In this document: piece by piece, positions 32,730 to 41,042 of the stretch
Numbering within the stretch: the first letter of the stretch is position 1
Layout: each line of letters begins with the position of its first letter
From: Flagellimonas aurea
Lineage (GTDB): Bacteria > Bacteroidota > Bacteroidia > Flavobacteriales > Flavobacteriaceae
DNA: 51,074 bases
Assembly (NCBI RefSeq): GCF_017313785.1
Contig: NZ_JAFLNL010000017.1
Span: 1 to 51,074, forward strand
Reading direction: 5' to 3'
Notes under the pieces: generated by a model
Databases searched by the model: none
Seen by the model: the letters and a program-made list of their open reading frames with translations, nothing else
Told to the model about the DNA's origin: nothing
Translations under genes and position numbers: made by a program

Positions 32730-35174
32730 TTAAAAATTTCCGATTCGAACTATATCCGCAAAGATACCCGATGCGGTAACATCTGCACCTGCCCCGGCAC
32801 CTTTTATGATCAAGGGGTGCTTTACATAACGGTCGGTGAAGAACAGCACTATATTGTCGCTTCCCTCCAAGTTGTAAAAATCGTGTCCCTTAGGTATTTG
32901 CTGTAAGCCTACCTTGGCCTTTCCATCTTCGAACTGGGCGACATATTTTAGTTTGCTATCGGCATCACTGGCCTCCTTGTACAATTTTTGAAAGTCGGCT
33001 TCATATTTTTTCAAGCTTTCAAAAAATGCTTCGTTGGATTTGGTCTCCAAGCTTTCCTTGGGCAGAAAGGATTCGTTTTCGATATCCTCTATATCCAATT
33101 GATGACCGCTCTCCCTAGCCAAAATCAGAATCTTTCGCATCACGTCCACTCCACTGAGGTCAATGGTTGGATCTGGTTCGGTGTAACCTTCCTGTTGGGC
33201 CTGTTTAACCACGTCGTGGAAGGTAGTGGAATCGTCAAATGTGTTGAAGACAAAATTCAAACTGCCTGATAATACTGCTTGAATCTTTCTGATTTTATCC
33301 CCGGAAGCAATTAGGTGTTTCAGAGTGTCAAGAATAGGTAGTCCCGCGCCAACGTTAGTTTCGAACAAATATGGTGCATTATATTGCTTCGCCAACTGCT
33401 TCAGTTCCTTGTAATATGAATAATCCGAAGAGGACGCAATTTTATTGCAAGTAACCACGGATATACTGTTTTTCAGATAGCTGGCATAGCTTTTGGAAAC
33501 TTCCGCATTGGCCGTATTGTCCACAAAAATGCTATTGCGGTAGTTCAGGGAAATGATGCGGTCAAAAAAGCCTTCTTTGTCCGCAGCTTCTCCTTGGCCA
33601 AGAATATTTTCCCAGTCTTTCAACGAAATGCCACTTTCATCAAAGGCCATTTTTCTAGAATTGCTGATACCGATGACACGGACGTTGAGCTTAAGCTCTT
33701 CCTTTAAGTATTTTTTTTGCTGACGTATCTGTTGCAAAAACTTGGAACCCACGTTTCCGACGCCCATTACAAATAGGTTGAGCTGTTTGATGTTTTCCTC
33801 GAAAAAGGTTTCGTGCAGGGAATTTAGCGCCTTTTTTACATCGTCTTTTTGGATTACGGCCGAAATGTTACGCTCCGATGCTCCTTGGGCGATGGCCCTT
33901 ATGTTTACATTGTTTTTGCCCAACGTACTGAACATTTTTCCGCTCAGACCTTGGTGGCTTTTCATGTTATCGCCGACCAAGGCCACTATCGTCAAGTCTT
34001 TTTCAACAATGACGGGCTTGATTTTTTTTGTGGATATTTCGAACTCAAAGGTTTCGTTAACTGCTTCTGCCGCCAAATCCACATCCTCATCTGCAATACC
34101 AACGCAAATGGAATGTTCGGAAGACGCTTGGGTAATCAGCACGATACTGATGTTTTTTACGGACAGTGTTTCGAAAAACCGTTTGGATATACCGGGGATG
34201 CCTATCATTCCGGGGCCTTCCAAAGAAAGCAAGCTAATGTTGCCCACATGGCTTATTCCGCGCACTGTTTTTCCGTTTCCATTATTGTTTTTGGCAATCA
34301 ATGTTCCTGGTTCTTCCGGGGCAAACGTATTTTTAATGGCAATGGGAATCTCTTTTCCCAGTACGGGTTGAATGGTGGGCGGATAAAGCACTTTGGCACC
34401 AAAATGGGATAGTTCCATGGCTTCTTGATAGCTGATATTAGCTACGCATTTGGCCTGTTTTACCAGTTTTGGGTTGGCGGTGTACATACCGCTGACATCG
34501 GTCCATATTTCCAAAATCTCCGCATCTACGGCAGCAGCGATAATGGCCGCGGTATAGTCGGAACCACCTCTGCCCAGAGTGGTCAGGTCGCCGCTTTTGC
34601 TGGAGGCCACAAATCCCGGTAGTATGGTTATTTGGTTTTTGTTGGAGTCAAAAAAGTCTTGACACAGGGTATTGGTCATTTTAAAGTCCACATTGGCCTT
34701 GCCAAAATTGTTGTCGGTTTTGATAAGTTCACGGCTGTCCTTGAAGCTGGCATCCAAGCCTTCTGATTTAAGGAATTCACTTATGATAAAGGAAGAAAGG
34801 AGTTCCCCATAGCTTACAATTTTGTCGGATAGTTTGGGTGTAAGTTCACCGATTAAAAAGGCGCCTTCCAGCAAAGTCTCTAAGATATTCAGTTCGCTCT
34901 TTACTTTGCTAAGGGCCGCACTTTGCGACTTTACCGGGATTAATTCCCGAATGGCCGAAATATGTCTGTCCTCGATTTCCTTAAGACTATCTGCGTAGCC
35001 GACATCTTGTTTGGATGCGGAACGTGATGCGTTGAGGAGTAGGTCGGTTACCCCTCCAAAAGCTGAAACTACGACTGCAATTTGATTTTTTTCTTGATTG
35101 CCAAGAATGGATTTGACCTTATTGATGTTCTCTGGATTAGCAACAGAAGTGCCTCCAAATTTTAAGACTTTCAT
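32730..35174 (-). CDS. thrA: Bifunctional aspartate kinase / homoserine dehydrogenase
   Basis: 814 residues, the length of ThrA fusions. Aspartate kinase: MKVLKFGGTSVANPENI at the start, LGRGGSDYTAAIIAAA near residue 210, then two ACT domains (about 310-455) that usually sense threonine. Homoserine dehydrogenase: Rossmann motif LFVMGVGNVGSKFLQQ near residue 468, followed by the catalytic segment AVLSGSLNFVFNTF. It catalyses steps 1 and 3 from aspartate. First gene of thrABC; preceded by a Thr/Ile-rich leader peptide and promoter. Confidence 0.97.
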   Translation of the reverse strand: MKVLKFGGTSVANPENINKVKSILGNQEKNQIAVVVSAFGGVTDLLLNASRSASKQDVGYADSLKEIEDRHISAIRELIPVKSQSAALSKVKSELNILETLLEGAFLIGELTPKLSDKIVSYGELLSSFIISEFLKSEGLDASFKDSRELIKTDNNFGKANVDFKMTNTLCQDFFDSNKNQITILPGFVASSKSGDLTTLGRGGSDYTAAIIAAAVDAEILEIWTDVSGMYTANPKLVKQAKCVANISYQEAMELSHFGAKVLYPPTIQPVLGKEIPIAIKNTFAPEEPGTLIAKNNNGNGKTVRGISHVGNISLLSLEGPGMIGIPGISKRFFETLSVKNISIVLITQASSEHSICVGIADEDVDLAAEAVNETFEFEISTKKIKPVIVEKDLTIVALVGDNMKSHQGLSGKMFSTLGKNNVNIRAIAQGASERNISAVIQKDDVKKALNSLHETFFEENIKQLNLFVMGVGNVGSKFLQQIRQQKKYLKEELKLNVRVIGISNSRKMAFDESGISLKDWENILGQGEAADKEGFFDRIISLNYRNSIFVDNTANAEVSKSYASYLKNSISVVTCNKIASSSDYSYYKELKQLAKQYNAPYLFETNVGAGLPILDTLKHLIASGDKIRKIQAVLSGSLNFVFNTFDDSTTFHDVVKQAQQEGYTEPDPTIDLSGVDVMRKILILARESGHQLDIEDIENESFLPKESLETKSNEAFFESLKKYEADFQKLYKEASDADSKLKYVAQFEDGKAKVGLQQIPKGHDFYNLEGSDNIVLFFTDRYVKHPLIIKGAGAGADVTASGIFADIVRIGNF

Positions 35175-35207
35175 GATGAAATATTGTTGTGAAAAATTCT
35201 AAATAGA

Positions 35208-35261
35208 TTGAAAAAACGGACGGAATTATATATAGCAGATTACCCCAAAGGGGTTGTAATG
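35208..35261 (-). promoter_or_regulatory. Possible attenuator structure of the thr operon
   Basis: On the minus strand ATTACAACCCC pairs with GGGGTAAT (inner CCCC-TTT-GGGG), overlapping the last leader codons. Further on TCCGTTTTTT contains a T6 run. AAACGGA within the leader ORF can pair with TCCGTTT, and GCAGAT at codons 1-3 with ATCTGC just after the leader stop; these two pairings cross, so they would be alternatives. Which state terminates transcription is not clear from the sequence. Confidence 0.4.
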
Positions 35262-35329
35262 GTGATAGTGAAGGTTGATGAAAAAGGATTCATCAAAATA
35301 AAGTTAATATCCGTTTGATTTATCTGCAT
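35240..35329 (-). CDS. Candidate thr operon leader peptide (thrL-like)
   Basis: An ORF of 29 codons between the thr promoter and thrA. Its C-terminal part reads STFTITITTPLG before TAA (35242-35240): five Thr (six with an earlier one) and two Ile codons clustered just before the stop. A second ATG at 35293 gives a 17-residue version. E. coli thrL has the same kind of Thr/Ile run. The predicted transcript start is about 12 bases before the first ATG. Downstream are a CCCCTTTGGGG hairpin, which overlaps the end of the ORF, and TCCGTCCGTTTTTT. It is too short to score by protein similarity. Confidence 0.6.
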   Translation of the reverse strand: MQINQTDINFILMNPFSSTFTITITTPLG

Positions 35330-35347
35330 TGCGCTGTAATGAGATGA

Positions 35348-35377
35348 TAAAAGTAGTACTTTTGTGTGCTTCATCAA
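35348..35377 (-). promoter_or_regulatory. Promoter of the thr operon
   Basis: Minus strand: -33 TTG (35377-35375), 19-base spacer, -7 TACTTTTA (35355-35348), one mismatch to TAnnTTTG. The leader ORF starts 19 bases downstream of the -7 element. It overlaps the plus-strand nnr promoter. Confidence 0.55.
35357..35364 (+). promoter_or_regulatory. -7 promoter element upstream of nnr
   Basis: Plus strand TACTTTTG matches TAnnTTTG; no TTG at the right distance. It is nearly back to back with the thr promoter (35348-35377), so occupation of one may affect the other. Confidence 0.45.
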
Positions 35378-35432
35378 ATCATTGGTGTTGTTTTTTGCGA
35401 AAATATCACAAATAACCATTTTTTATTGCTGA

Positions 35433-36968
35433 ATGAAAATTTTCTCTGCAGATCAAATCTATCAAGCTGATAAATCCACAATACAAAAAGAACAGATAAA
35501 GAGCGAAGAACTCATGGAAAGGGCGGCCGCCCAGTTGTTCGAATGGCTCCATTCCCGTTTACGGGGTACCCAAGTGAGTATTCAACTGTTCTGCGGCATC
35601 GGTAACAATGGGGGGGATGGAATGGCGTTGGCCAGAATGTTGAACGAACATGATTATTCCATTAAAGTGCATGTTGTGAATTACAGTGACAAGCGCTCAG
35701 AAGATTTCTTGTTGAACTTGGAACGGTTGAAGGACCTTAAGGTGTGGCCGGACTTTATCAATAAGGAAAGCGATTTGCCCGAAATTTCTCCAAATGATAT
35801 TGTAGTGGATGCCATTTTTGGTATTGGACTGAACCGGGTTCCCGATGATTGGGTCGGAAAATTGATAGGACATATCAATGATTCTCGCGCATTTGTGCTG
35901 TCTGTGGATGTTCCTTCTGGTTTGCCTGTGGATAGAGCGCCATGGAATACTTCTTATGTGATACAGGCGAGTTATGTATTAAGTTTTCAATTACCCAAAC
36001 TGGTTTTCTTTTTGCCGGAAACAGGGGTATATCTAAATCAATGGGAAGTACTCGATATTGGGTTGAACCAAGATTTTATTACCAATACCGAAGCAGATTT
36101 TGAATTGATCGGGCGACCCGAGGTATTGCCCATGTATCGCCCCAGGTTAAAGTTCTCCCACAAGGGAACCTACGGGCATTCGGTTATAGTTGGAGGAAGT
36201 TATGGCAAGATAGGAGCTGTGCAATTGGCAAGCAGTGCCTGTTTGAGTGTAGGAAGCGGATTGGTCAGCGCTTTTGTTCCAAAGTGCGGATATGATTCCT
36301 TGCAAACAGCAGTTCCCGAAGTGATGGTGCTCACCGGTTCCAGGGACAAGAATATTTCAAGGATAGAAATTCCTTTTGAACCATCGGTTGTGGGGATAGG
36401 AGTTGGTATTGGACAGGATGATGATACGATTGATGCTTTTTCTTCATTCTTAAAGAAGATTAAATCACCTATGGTCATCGATGCGGATGGGTTGAATATT
36501 TTATCACAAAACCCAGAAATGTTGAAAGATGTTCCTCAATTATCCGTGTTGACGCCCCATCCAAAGGAACTGGAACGGTTGATAGGACATTGGGATTCTG
36601 ATTTTGAAAAGTTGGAAAAGGCCAAAGCATTTGCGCTGCAGCATAATTTGGTGATTGTGATCAAAGGCGCCCATACGATTACTATATATAATGGCAAAGG
36701 TTATGTGAACACTACCGGAAATCCCGGTATGGCAACTGCTGGAAGCGGTGATGTGCTAACGGGAATGATAACCGGTCTTATGGCACAGGGATATCCACCT
36801 ATTGAGGCAGCGATATTTGGCGTTTATTTACACGGATTGGCAGGAGATGTGGGAGCTTCCAAAAAAGGATACGAAGCTTTAAAGGCCTCAATTTTGGTAG
36901 ATAGTATTGGGGATGCCTATGCTGATTTGCTCCGTCAACCAGAAATGGAACAGAATGAGGGCAATTAG
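35433..36968 (+). CDS. nnr: Bifunctional NAD(P)H-hydrate epimerase/dehydratase
   Basis: 511 residues, the fused YjeF form. The N-terminal epimerase domain (about residues 1-215) has IQLFCGIGNNGGDGMALAR. The C-terminal ribokinase-like dehydratase (about 225-500) has KGTYGHSVIVGGSYGKIGAVQLAS, VIDADGLNIL, VLTPHPKELERLIG and GNPGMATAGSGDVLTGMI. It repairs hydrated NADH and NADPH. Its stop overlaps the stop of the convergent gene at 36965 by 4 bases. Confidence 0.96.
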   Translation: MKIFSADQIYQADKSTIQKEQIKSEELMERAAAQLFEWLHSRLRGTQVSIQLFCGIGNNGGDGMALARMLNEHDYSIKVHVVNYSDKRSEDFLLNLERLKDLKVWPDFINKESDLPEISPNDIVVDAIFGIGLNRVPDDWVGKLIGHINDSRAFVLSVDVPSGLPVDRAPWNTSYVIQASYVLSFQLPKLVFFLPETGVYLNQWEVLDIGLNQDFITNTEADFELIGRPEVLPMYRPRLKFSHKGTYGHSVIVGGSYGKIGAVQLASSACLSVGSGLVSAFVPKCGYDSLQTAVPEVMVLTGSRDKNISRIEIPFEPSVVGIGVGIGQDDDTIDAFSSFLKKIKSPMVIDADGLNILSQNPEMLKDVPQLSVLTPHPKELERLIGHWDSDFEKLEKAKAFALQHNLVIVIKGAHTITIYNGKGYVNTTGNPGMATAGSGDVLTGMITGLMAQGYPPIEAAIFGVYLHGLAGDVGASKKGYEALKASILVDSIGDAYADLLRQPEMEQNEGN

Positions 36969-37384
36969 GATTTTTTGTCCCCTATATTGATCTTAAGTCT
37001 TTTTTGGACCCATGCCAGGGCGTTATCAAACTCAATAAAGAATTCCATGGGCTTTTTATAGAACATTTTTTCAATATTGAAGTTATGCATGTCTATCTCC
37101 TTTTTGGAAACTATGGCAAAGGCCTTTAGGTTATCAAGACCTCTAAGGTAGTTGTAAACGGTGGGGTCGATTGCGTAGGAGTTTTTTCTTAAGCTGATAT
37201 AGCCAAAATCTCGGTCTCTAAAGTGAATCTCTGATATTCCGATGATTTGATATGTTCTTTCCAATGTAATTGTGGCGCCCTCGTTGAAGGAAGCAACCAT
37301 GTAATTTTGATAAACCTGTACGGTCCCTACCTCCAGCTGGTACTCGCGTACCACCACGGTCTTCTTTTTAGAAGTTATTTTCAT
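36965..37384 (-). CDS. Conserved protein of unknown function (possible SpoIIAA/STAS-like)
   Basis: 139 residues from the ATG at 37384; the frame is open two codons further to a TTG. The pattern of strands (TVVVREYQLEVGTVQVYQNYMVASF), then AFAIVSKKEIDMHNF and a C-terminal helix (MEFFIEFDNALAWVQKRL) resembles the SpoIIAA/STAS-like proteins of Bacteroidota, but I cannot name a family with certainty. The C-terminal part DNALAWVQKRL is the most typical. No signal peptide or transmembrane helix. Bases 37391-37579 before the BLUF stop are AT-rich with no feature I can support. Confidence 0.75.
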   Translation of the reverse strand: MKITSKKKTVVVREYQLEVGTVQVYQNYMVASFNEGATITLERTYQIIGISEIHFRDRDFGYISLRKNSYAIDPTVYNYLRGLDNLKAFAIVSKKEIDMHNFNIEKMFYKKPMEFFIEFDNALAWVQKRLKINIGDKKS

Positions 37385-37579
37385 CCCCAAGTGTAATTAT
37401 AGTGTCTCGTCTACGAAATTAGAGGGGAGGGAAGGCTGGTGGAAAAATAATAGATTAAACGCTAAAATATCTTATGTATGGTACATCCCAGACATAAAAC
37501 ATGGTTTAGCACAATCTTTGACTGTTTTAAAACACTATCTTAAAAACCTTTTTTTTAGCGTAATATTTTAAGATTTGGC

Positions 37580-38020
37580 TTAAAGGTCTTCTGGTGGATT
37601 TGTGATCAAAAACTTTGTCCTGTCCCAGAATAGTTTTGCGGTCAGGTGTTTTGGTTCGGTGAAATCGGCTAATAGCAATAAATTTCTCTTGAACTGTTCA
37701 AACTCACTTTTGTTCGTTGTGTTGGCGTCAATAGGGTAGTAAGCCATCCCCCAATTAGGGAAGCTTCTTTCCACATCGTCATCTTCGGAAAACATATGTA
37801 CGTTCTTGTGGCGTTCGTCCAACTTTATTTTCTCGTAAAGGTCAAGGACTTTTGTCTTTTCCCCTTCGAGAACTTGGATAAATCCACCCATGTAGTAAAT
37901 AAGGCAACCTGTTATATTGTCGCGTTTGTTGTTGTTTCGGGATTGCTCCAATAGAAGGCCCATCTCATGGCTGTCCATTGGGTTTACGATTTCCGATTCG
38001 TAGGTTAGTGTATAGGTCAT
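37580..38020 (-). CDS. BLUF-domain blue-light photoreceptor
   Basis: 146 residues, a single BLUF domain plus a short C-terminal extension. Aligned on AppA of Rhodobacter, the residues needed for the photocycle are all present at exact spacing: Tyr7 (AppA Y21), Asn31 (N45), Gln49 (Q63), Trp90 (W104) and Met92 (M106), within ITGCLIYYMGGFIQVLEG and RSFPNWGMAYYP. It should bind FAD and switch on blue light. There is no output domain, so it must act through a partner that is not adjacent. Own promoter. Confidence 0.93.
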   Translation of the reverse strand: MTYTLTYESEIVNPMDSHEMGLLLEQSRNNNKRDNITGCLIYYMGGFIQVLEGEKTKVLDLYEKIKLDERHKNVHMFSEDDDVERSFPNWGMAYYPIDANTTNKSEFEQFKRNLLLLADFTEPKHLTAKLFWDRTKFLITNPPEDL

Positions 38021-38041
38021 TGATTAGTCGCGAATAAATTC

Positions 38042-38072
38042 CAAACATAATTTTTTACTCGGCAATGGGCAA
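38042..38072 (-). promoter_or_regulatory. Promoter of the BLUF gene
   Basis: Minus strand: -33 TTG (38072-38070), 20-base spacer, -7 TATGTTTG (38049-38042), matching the Bacteroidota consensus, about 22 bases before the ATG at 38020. Confidence 0.6.
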
Positions 38073-38175
38073 GCGGTTTGACCGAATTATGATTTTTTTG
38101 ACATAGACACGGATTGTGGTGGGTTTGTATGTGTTATATGGTCGGTTATAGTGTATGGATGGGGTGGATTGAACA

Positions 38176-38201
38176 TAAAAAAAGCCGGCTATTGCCGGCT
38201 T
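38176..38201 (-). terminator. Rho-independent terminator of clpC
   Basis: AAGCCGGC (38182-38189), loop TATT, GCCGGCTT (38194-38201); on the minus strand followed by a T run. It begins about 20 bases after the clpC stop. Confidence 0.85.
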
Positions 38202-38222
38202 ATCCTTAATTTATCACAATGA

Positions 38223-40781
38223 TTATTTTTCAGCTTCTGGAGATTTTTCAGCTTTTTTAATTTTGATGGTAAGCTCTTCTTTGCTCTCATCCAAGTCCAT
38301 AAAAATACTGTCACCTTCCTCCAGTTTGGAATTCACGATTTCCTCTGCCAATGAATCCTCGATATACTTTTGGATTGCTCTCTTTAGGGGCCTTGCTCCG
38401 TATTGCTTGTCAAAACCTTTGTCGGCAATATAGTCCTTGGCCTTGTCGGATAGATTTAAATCGTAACCGATTTCCTTGATTCTTTTGTAGAGCTTGTTCA
38501 GTTCTATATCAATGATTTTGTGGATATCCTCTCTTTCCAAGGCATTGAAAACGACTACGTCGTCTATCCTGTTCAAGAATTCCGGTGCAAATGCTTTTTT
38601 CAAGGCATTTTCGATGACGCTTTTCTGGTGGTCGTCGGCCTGTGCCTTTTTTGCTGCGGTGCCAAAACCGACACCTTGTCCAAAATCCTTCAATTGTCTT
38701 GCACCGATATTGGAAGTCATAATGATTATAGAATTCCTAAAGTCGATTTTACGCCCAAGGCTATCGGTAAGGAAACCATCATCCAATACTTGAAGCAACA
38801 TATTGAATACATCGGGATGAGCTTTCTCCACTTCATCCAATAAAATCACAGAGTAAGGTTTGCGGCGGACTTTTTCGGTCAGCTGTCCACCTTCTTCATA
38901 ACCCACGTATCCGGGAGGTGCACCTACCAATCTTGAAATGGCGAATTTCTCCATGTATTCGCTCATGTCGATTCGGATCAAGGCATCTTCGGAATCAAAT
39001 AGCTCCTTGGCCAAAATTTTTGCCAATTGGGTTTTTCCAACTCCAGTTTGGCCCAAGAAAATGAATGAGCCAATGGGTTTGTTCGGGTCTTTAAGTCCGG
39101 CACGGTTACGTTGGATTGCCCTTGCTACCTTGGATACGGCTTCATCTTGACCGATTACAAATCCTTTGATAAGATTGGGCAGTTCGGCCAATTTGTTGCT
39201 TTCGGTCTGTGCTATTCTGTTAACAGGGATGCCACTCATCATGGAAACCACATCGGCAACATTGTCCTCTGATACGGTTTCTCTATGAAGTTTACTTTCT
39301 TCTTCCCAGCGTTCTTGAGCGGTTGCCAAATCTTTTTCCAAACGTTTTTCATCGTCTCTTAGCTTGGCGGCCTCTTCGTATTTCTGTTTTTTGACAACGC
39401 TGTTTTTGAGTTCTCGAACATCTTCGAGCTGGCTTTCCAGTTCCAAGATCTGTTTGGGAACATCCATGTTGACGATGTGTACTCTTGACCCAGCTTCATC
39501 CAAGGCGTCAATGGCCTTGTCTGGAAGAAAACGATCCGTCATGTAACGGTTGGTCAATTTTACACAGGCTAAAATTGCCTCGTCCGTATAATTAACATTG
39601 TGGTGCTCTTCGTACTTGCCCTTAATGTTCATCAATATTTCGATGGTCTCTTCCACGGTAGTGGGTTCTACCATTACCTTTTGGAAGCGACGCTCCAAGG
39701 CACCGTCTTTTTCTATGTATTGTCTGTACTCATCCAGCGTTGTGGCTCCGATACATTGAATTTCACCTCTTGCCAAGGCGGGTTTGAACATATTGGAGGC
39801 ATCCAAGCTTCCGGTTGCTCCACCTGCGCCAACAATAGTGTGTATCTCATCAATGAACAAGATGATATCATCGTTCTTTTCCAGCTCGTTCATTACAGCT
39901 TTCATGCGCTCCTCGAACTGGCCACGATATTTTGTACCGGCCACCAAAGAGGCAAGATCCAGAGTCACCACTCGTTTATTGTAAAGTATTCGGGAAACCT
40001 TTTTGTTGATAATACGCAATGCCAGACCTTCGGCAATGGCGCTTTTACCAACTCCTGGCTCACCAATAAGCAGTGGATTGTTTTTTTTACGTCTGCTCAA
40101 TATTTGGGAAACGCGCTCAATTTCCTTTTCCCTTCCCACAACGGGGTCCAATTTGTTATCCTCGGCCAAACGGGTAAGGTCGCGTCCAAAATTGTCTAGA
40201 ACAGGGGTCTTGGATTTTTTGTTTCCTTTTTGTGCAGCGCTTCCGGAACCGAAAGAACCTTCTTTACTATCTCCCATATCATCTGTGTCCCCTGGAAAAG
40301 ATTCCGCTTGTGGGGTGTCTATGTAGTCATCGTCACTGGTGATCATGGATTTGAACTGTTCCTTGACATTGTCGTAGTCCACTTTCAGTTTGTGCAACAA
40401 CTTGGTTGTTGGATCATTCTCGTTTCTTAGGATGCAAAGCAACAGGTGTGCGGTGTTTATAGAAGAACTCTGGAATAGCTTTGCTTCCAAAAAGGTTGTC
40501 TTCAATGCTCTTTCCGCTTGGCGGGTCAAATGAAGATTTTTCTTGTCCTTCTGCATCGTTCCTGTATTTGGATTCGCGGGGCTAAGGATTTCCACCTTTC
40601 TACGTAGGTGGTCCAAATCCACATCGAGTGCATCCAATATATTTATGGCTTTGCCATTTCCGTCTCTTAAAAGACCTAGCATAAGGTGCTCCGTGCCAAT
40701 AAAATCATGGCCCAGTCTAAGGGCTTCTTCCTTGCTGTATGCTATAACGTCCTTTACGCGGGGGGAAAAATTGTCGTCCAT
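38223..40781 (-). CDS. clpC: ATP-dependent Clp protease ATP-binding subunit ClpC
   Basis: 852 residues from the ATG at 40781 (MDDNFSPRVKDVIAYSKEEALRLGH), the usual start; the frame is open 6 codons earlier. Two Clp-N repeats (about 1-145), an acidic/glycine linker, AAA domain 1 with GEPGVGKSAIAEGLA near 238, an UVR-type coiled middle region with YEEAAKLRDDEKRLEKDL near 470, AAA domain 2 with GQTGVGKTQLAKILAKELF near 586, and a C-terminal sensor domain. ClpC unfolds substrates for ClpP; no ClpP or adaptor gene is adjacent. The 261 bases to gyrA hold no CIRCE-like or other operator that I can see. Confidence 0.95.
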   Translation of the reverse strand: MDDNFSPRVKDVIAYSKEEALRLGHDFIGTEHLMLGLLRDGNGKAINILDALDVDLDHLRRKVEILSPANPNTGTMQKDKKNLHLTRQAERALKTTFLEAKLFQSSSINTAHLLLCILRNENDPTTKLLHKLKVDYDNVKEQFKSMITSDDDYIDTPQAESFPGDTDDMGDSKEGSFGSGSAAQKGNKKSKTPVLDNFGRDLTRLAEDNKLDPVVGREKEIERVSQILSRRKKNNPLLIGEPGVGKSAIAEGLALRIINKKVSRILYNKRVVTLDLASLVAGTKYRGQFEERMKAVMNELEKNDDIILFIDEIHTIVGAGGATGSLDASNMFKPALARGEIQCIGATTLDEYRQYIEKDGALERRFQKVMVEPTTVEETIEILMNIKGKYEEHHNVNYTDEAILACVKLTNRYMTDRFLPDKAIDALDEAGSRVHIVNMDVPKQILELESQLEDVRELKNSVVKKQKYEEAAKLRDDEKRLEKDLATAQERWEEESKLHRETVSEDNVADVVSMMSGIPVNRIAQTESNKLAELPNLIKGFVIGQDEAVSKVARAIQRNRAGLKDPNKPIGSFIFLGQTGVGKTQLAKILAKELFDSEDALIRIDMSEYMEKFAISRLVGAPPGYVGYEEGGQLTEKVRRKPYSVILLDEVEKAHPDVFNMLLQVLDDGFLTDSLGRKIDFRNSIIIMTSNIGARQLKDFGQGVGFGTAAKKAQADDHQKSVIENALKKAFAPEFLNRIDDVVVFNALEREDIHKIIDIELNKLYKRIKEIGYDLNLSDKAKDYIADKGFDKQYGARPLKRAIQKYIEDSLAEEIVNSKLEEGDSIFMDLDESKEELTIKIKKAEKSPEAEK

Positions 40782-41042
40782 ACGTTTCTTTTTCAGCAAT
40801 TAAAATTAATAAAAGTATTGTTATGGTGGTCAAATACCGTACCCTAATTCGATAAAGTAGTGGTAAATGTCGGAATAATTCATGTTTTCCGGGTATTTAA
40901 CAAAGCTTTATTATCGCATTGTTGATAATACCTGTAATGTTGATAATTTTTTTAATAAAGTATTCGCAAAGGGTTATAAAGGCTGCTATTTTCTGTATAT
41001 TGCCATGATAATTTAACCACAAAAAATCTATAATAAATAAGC

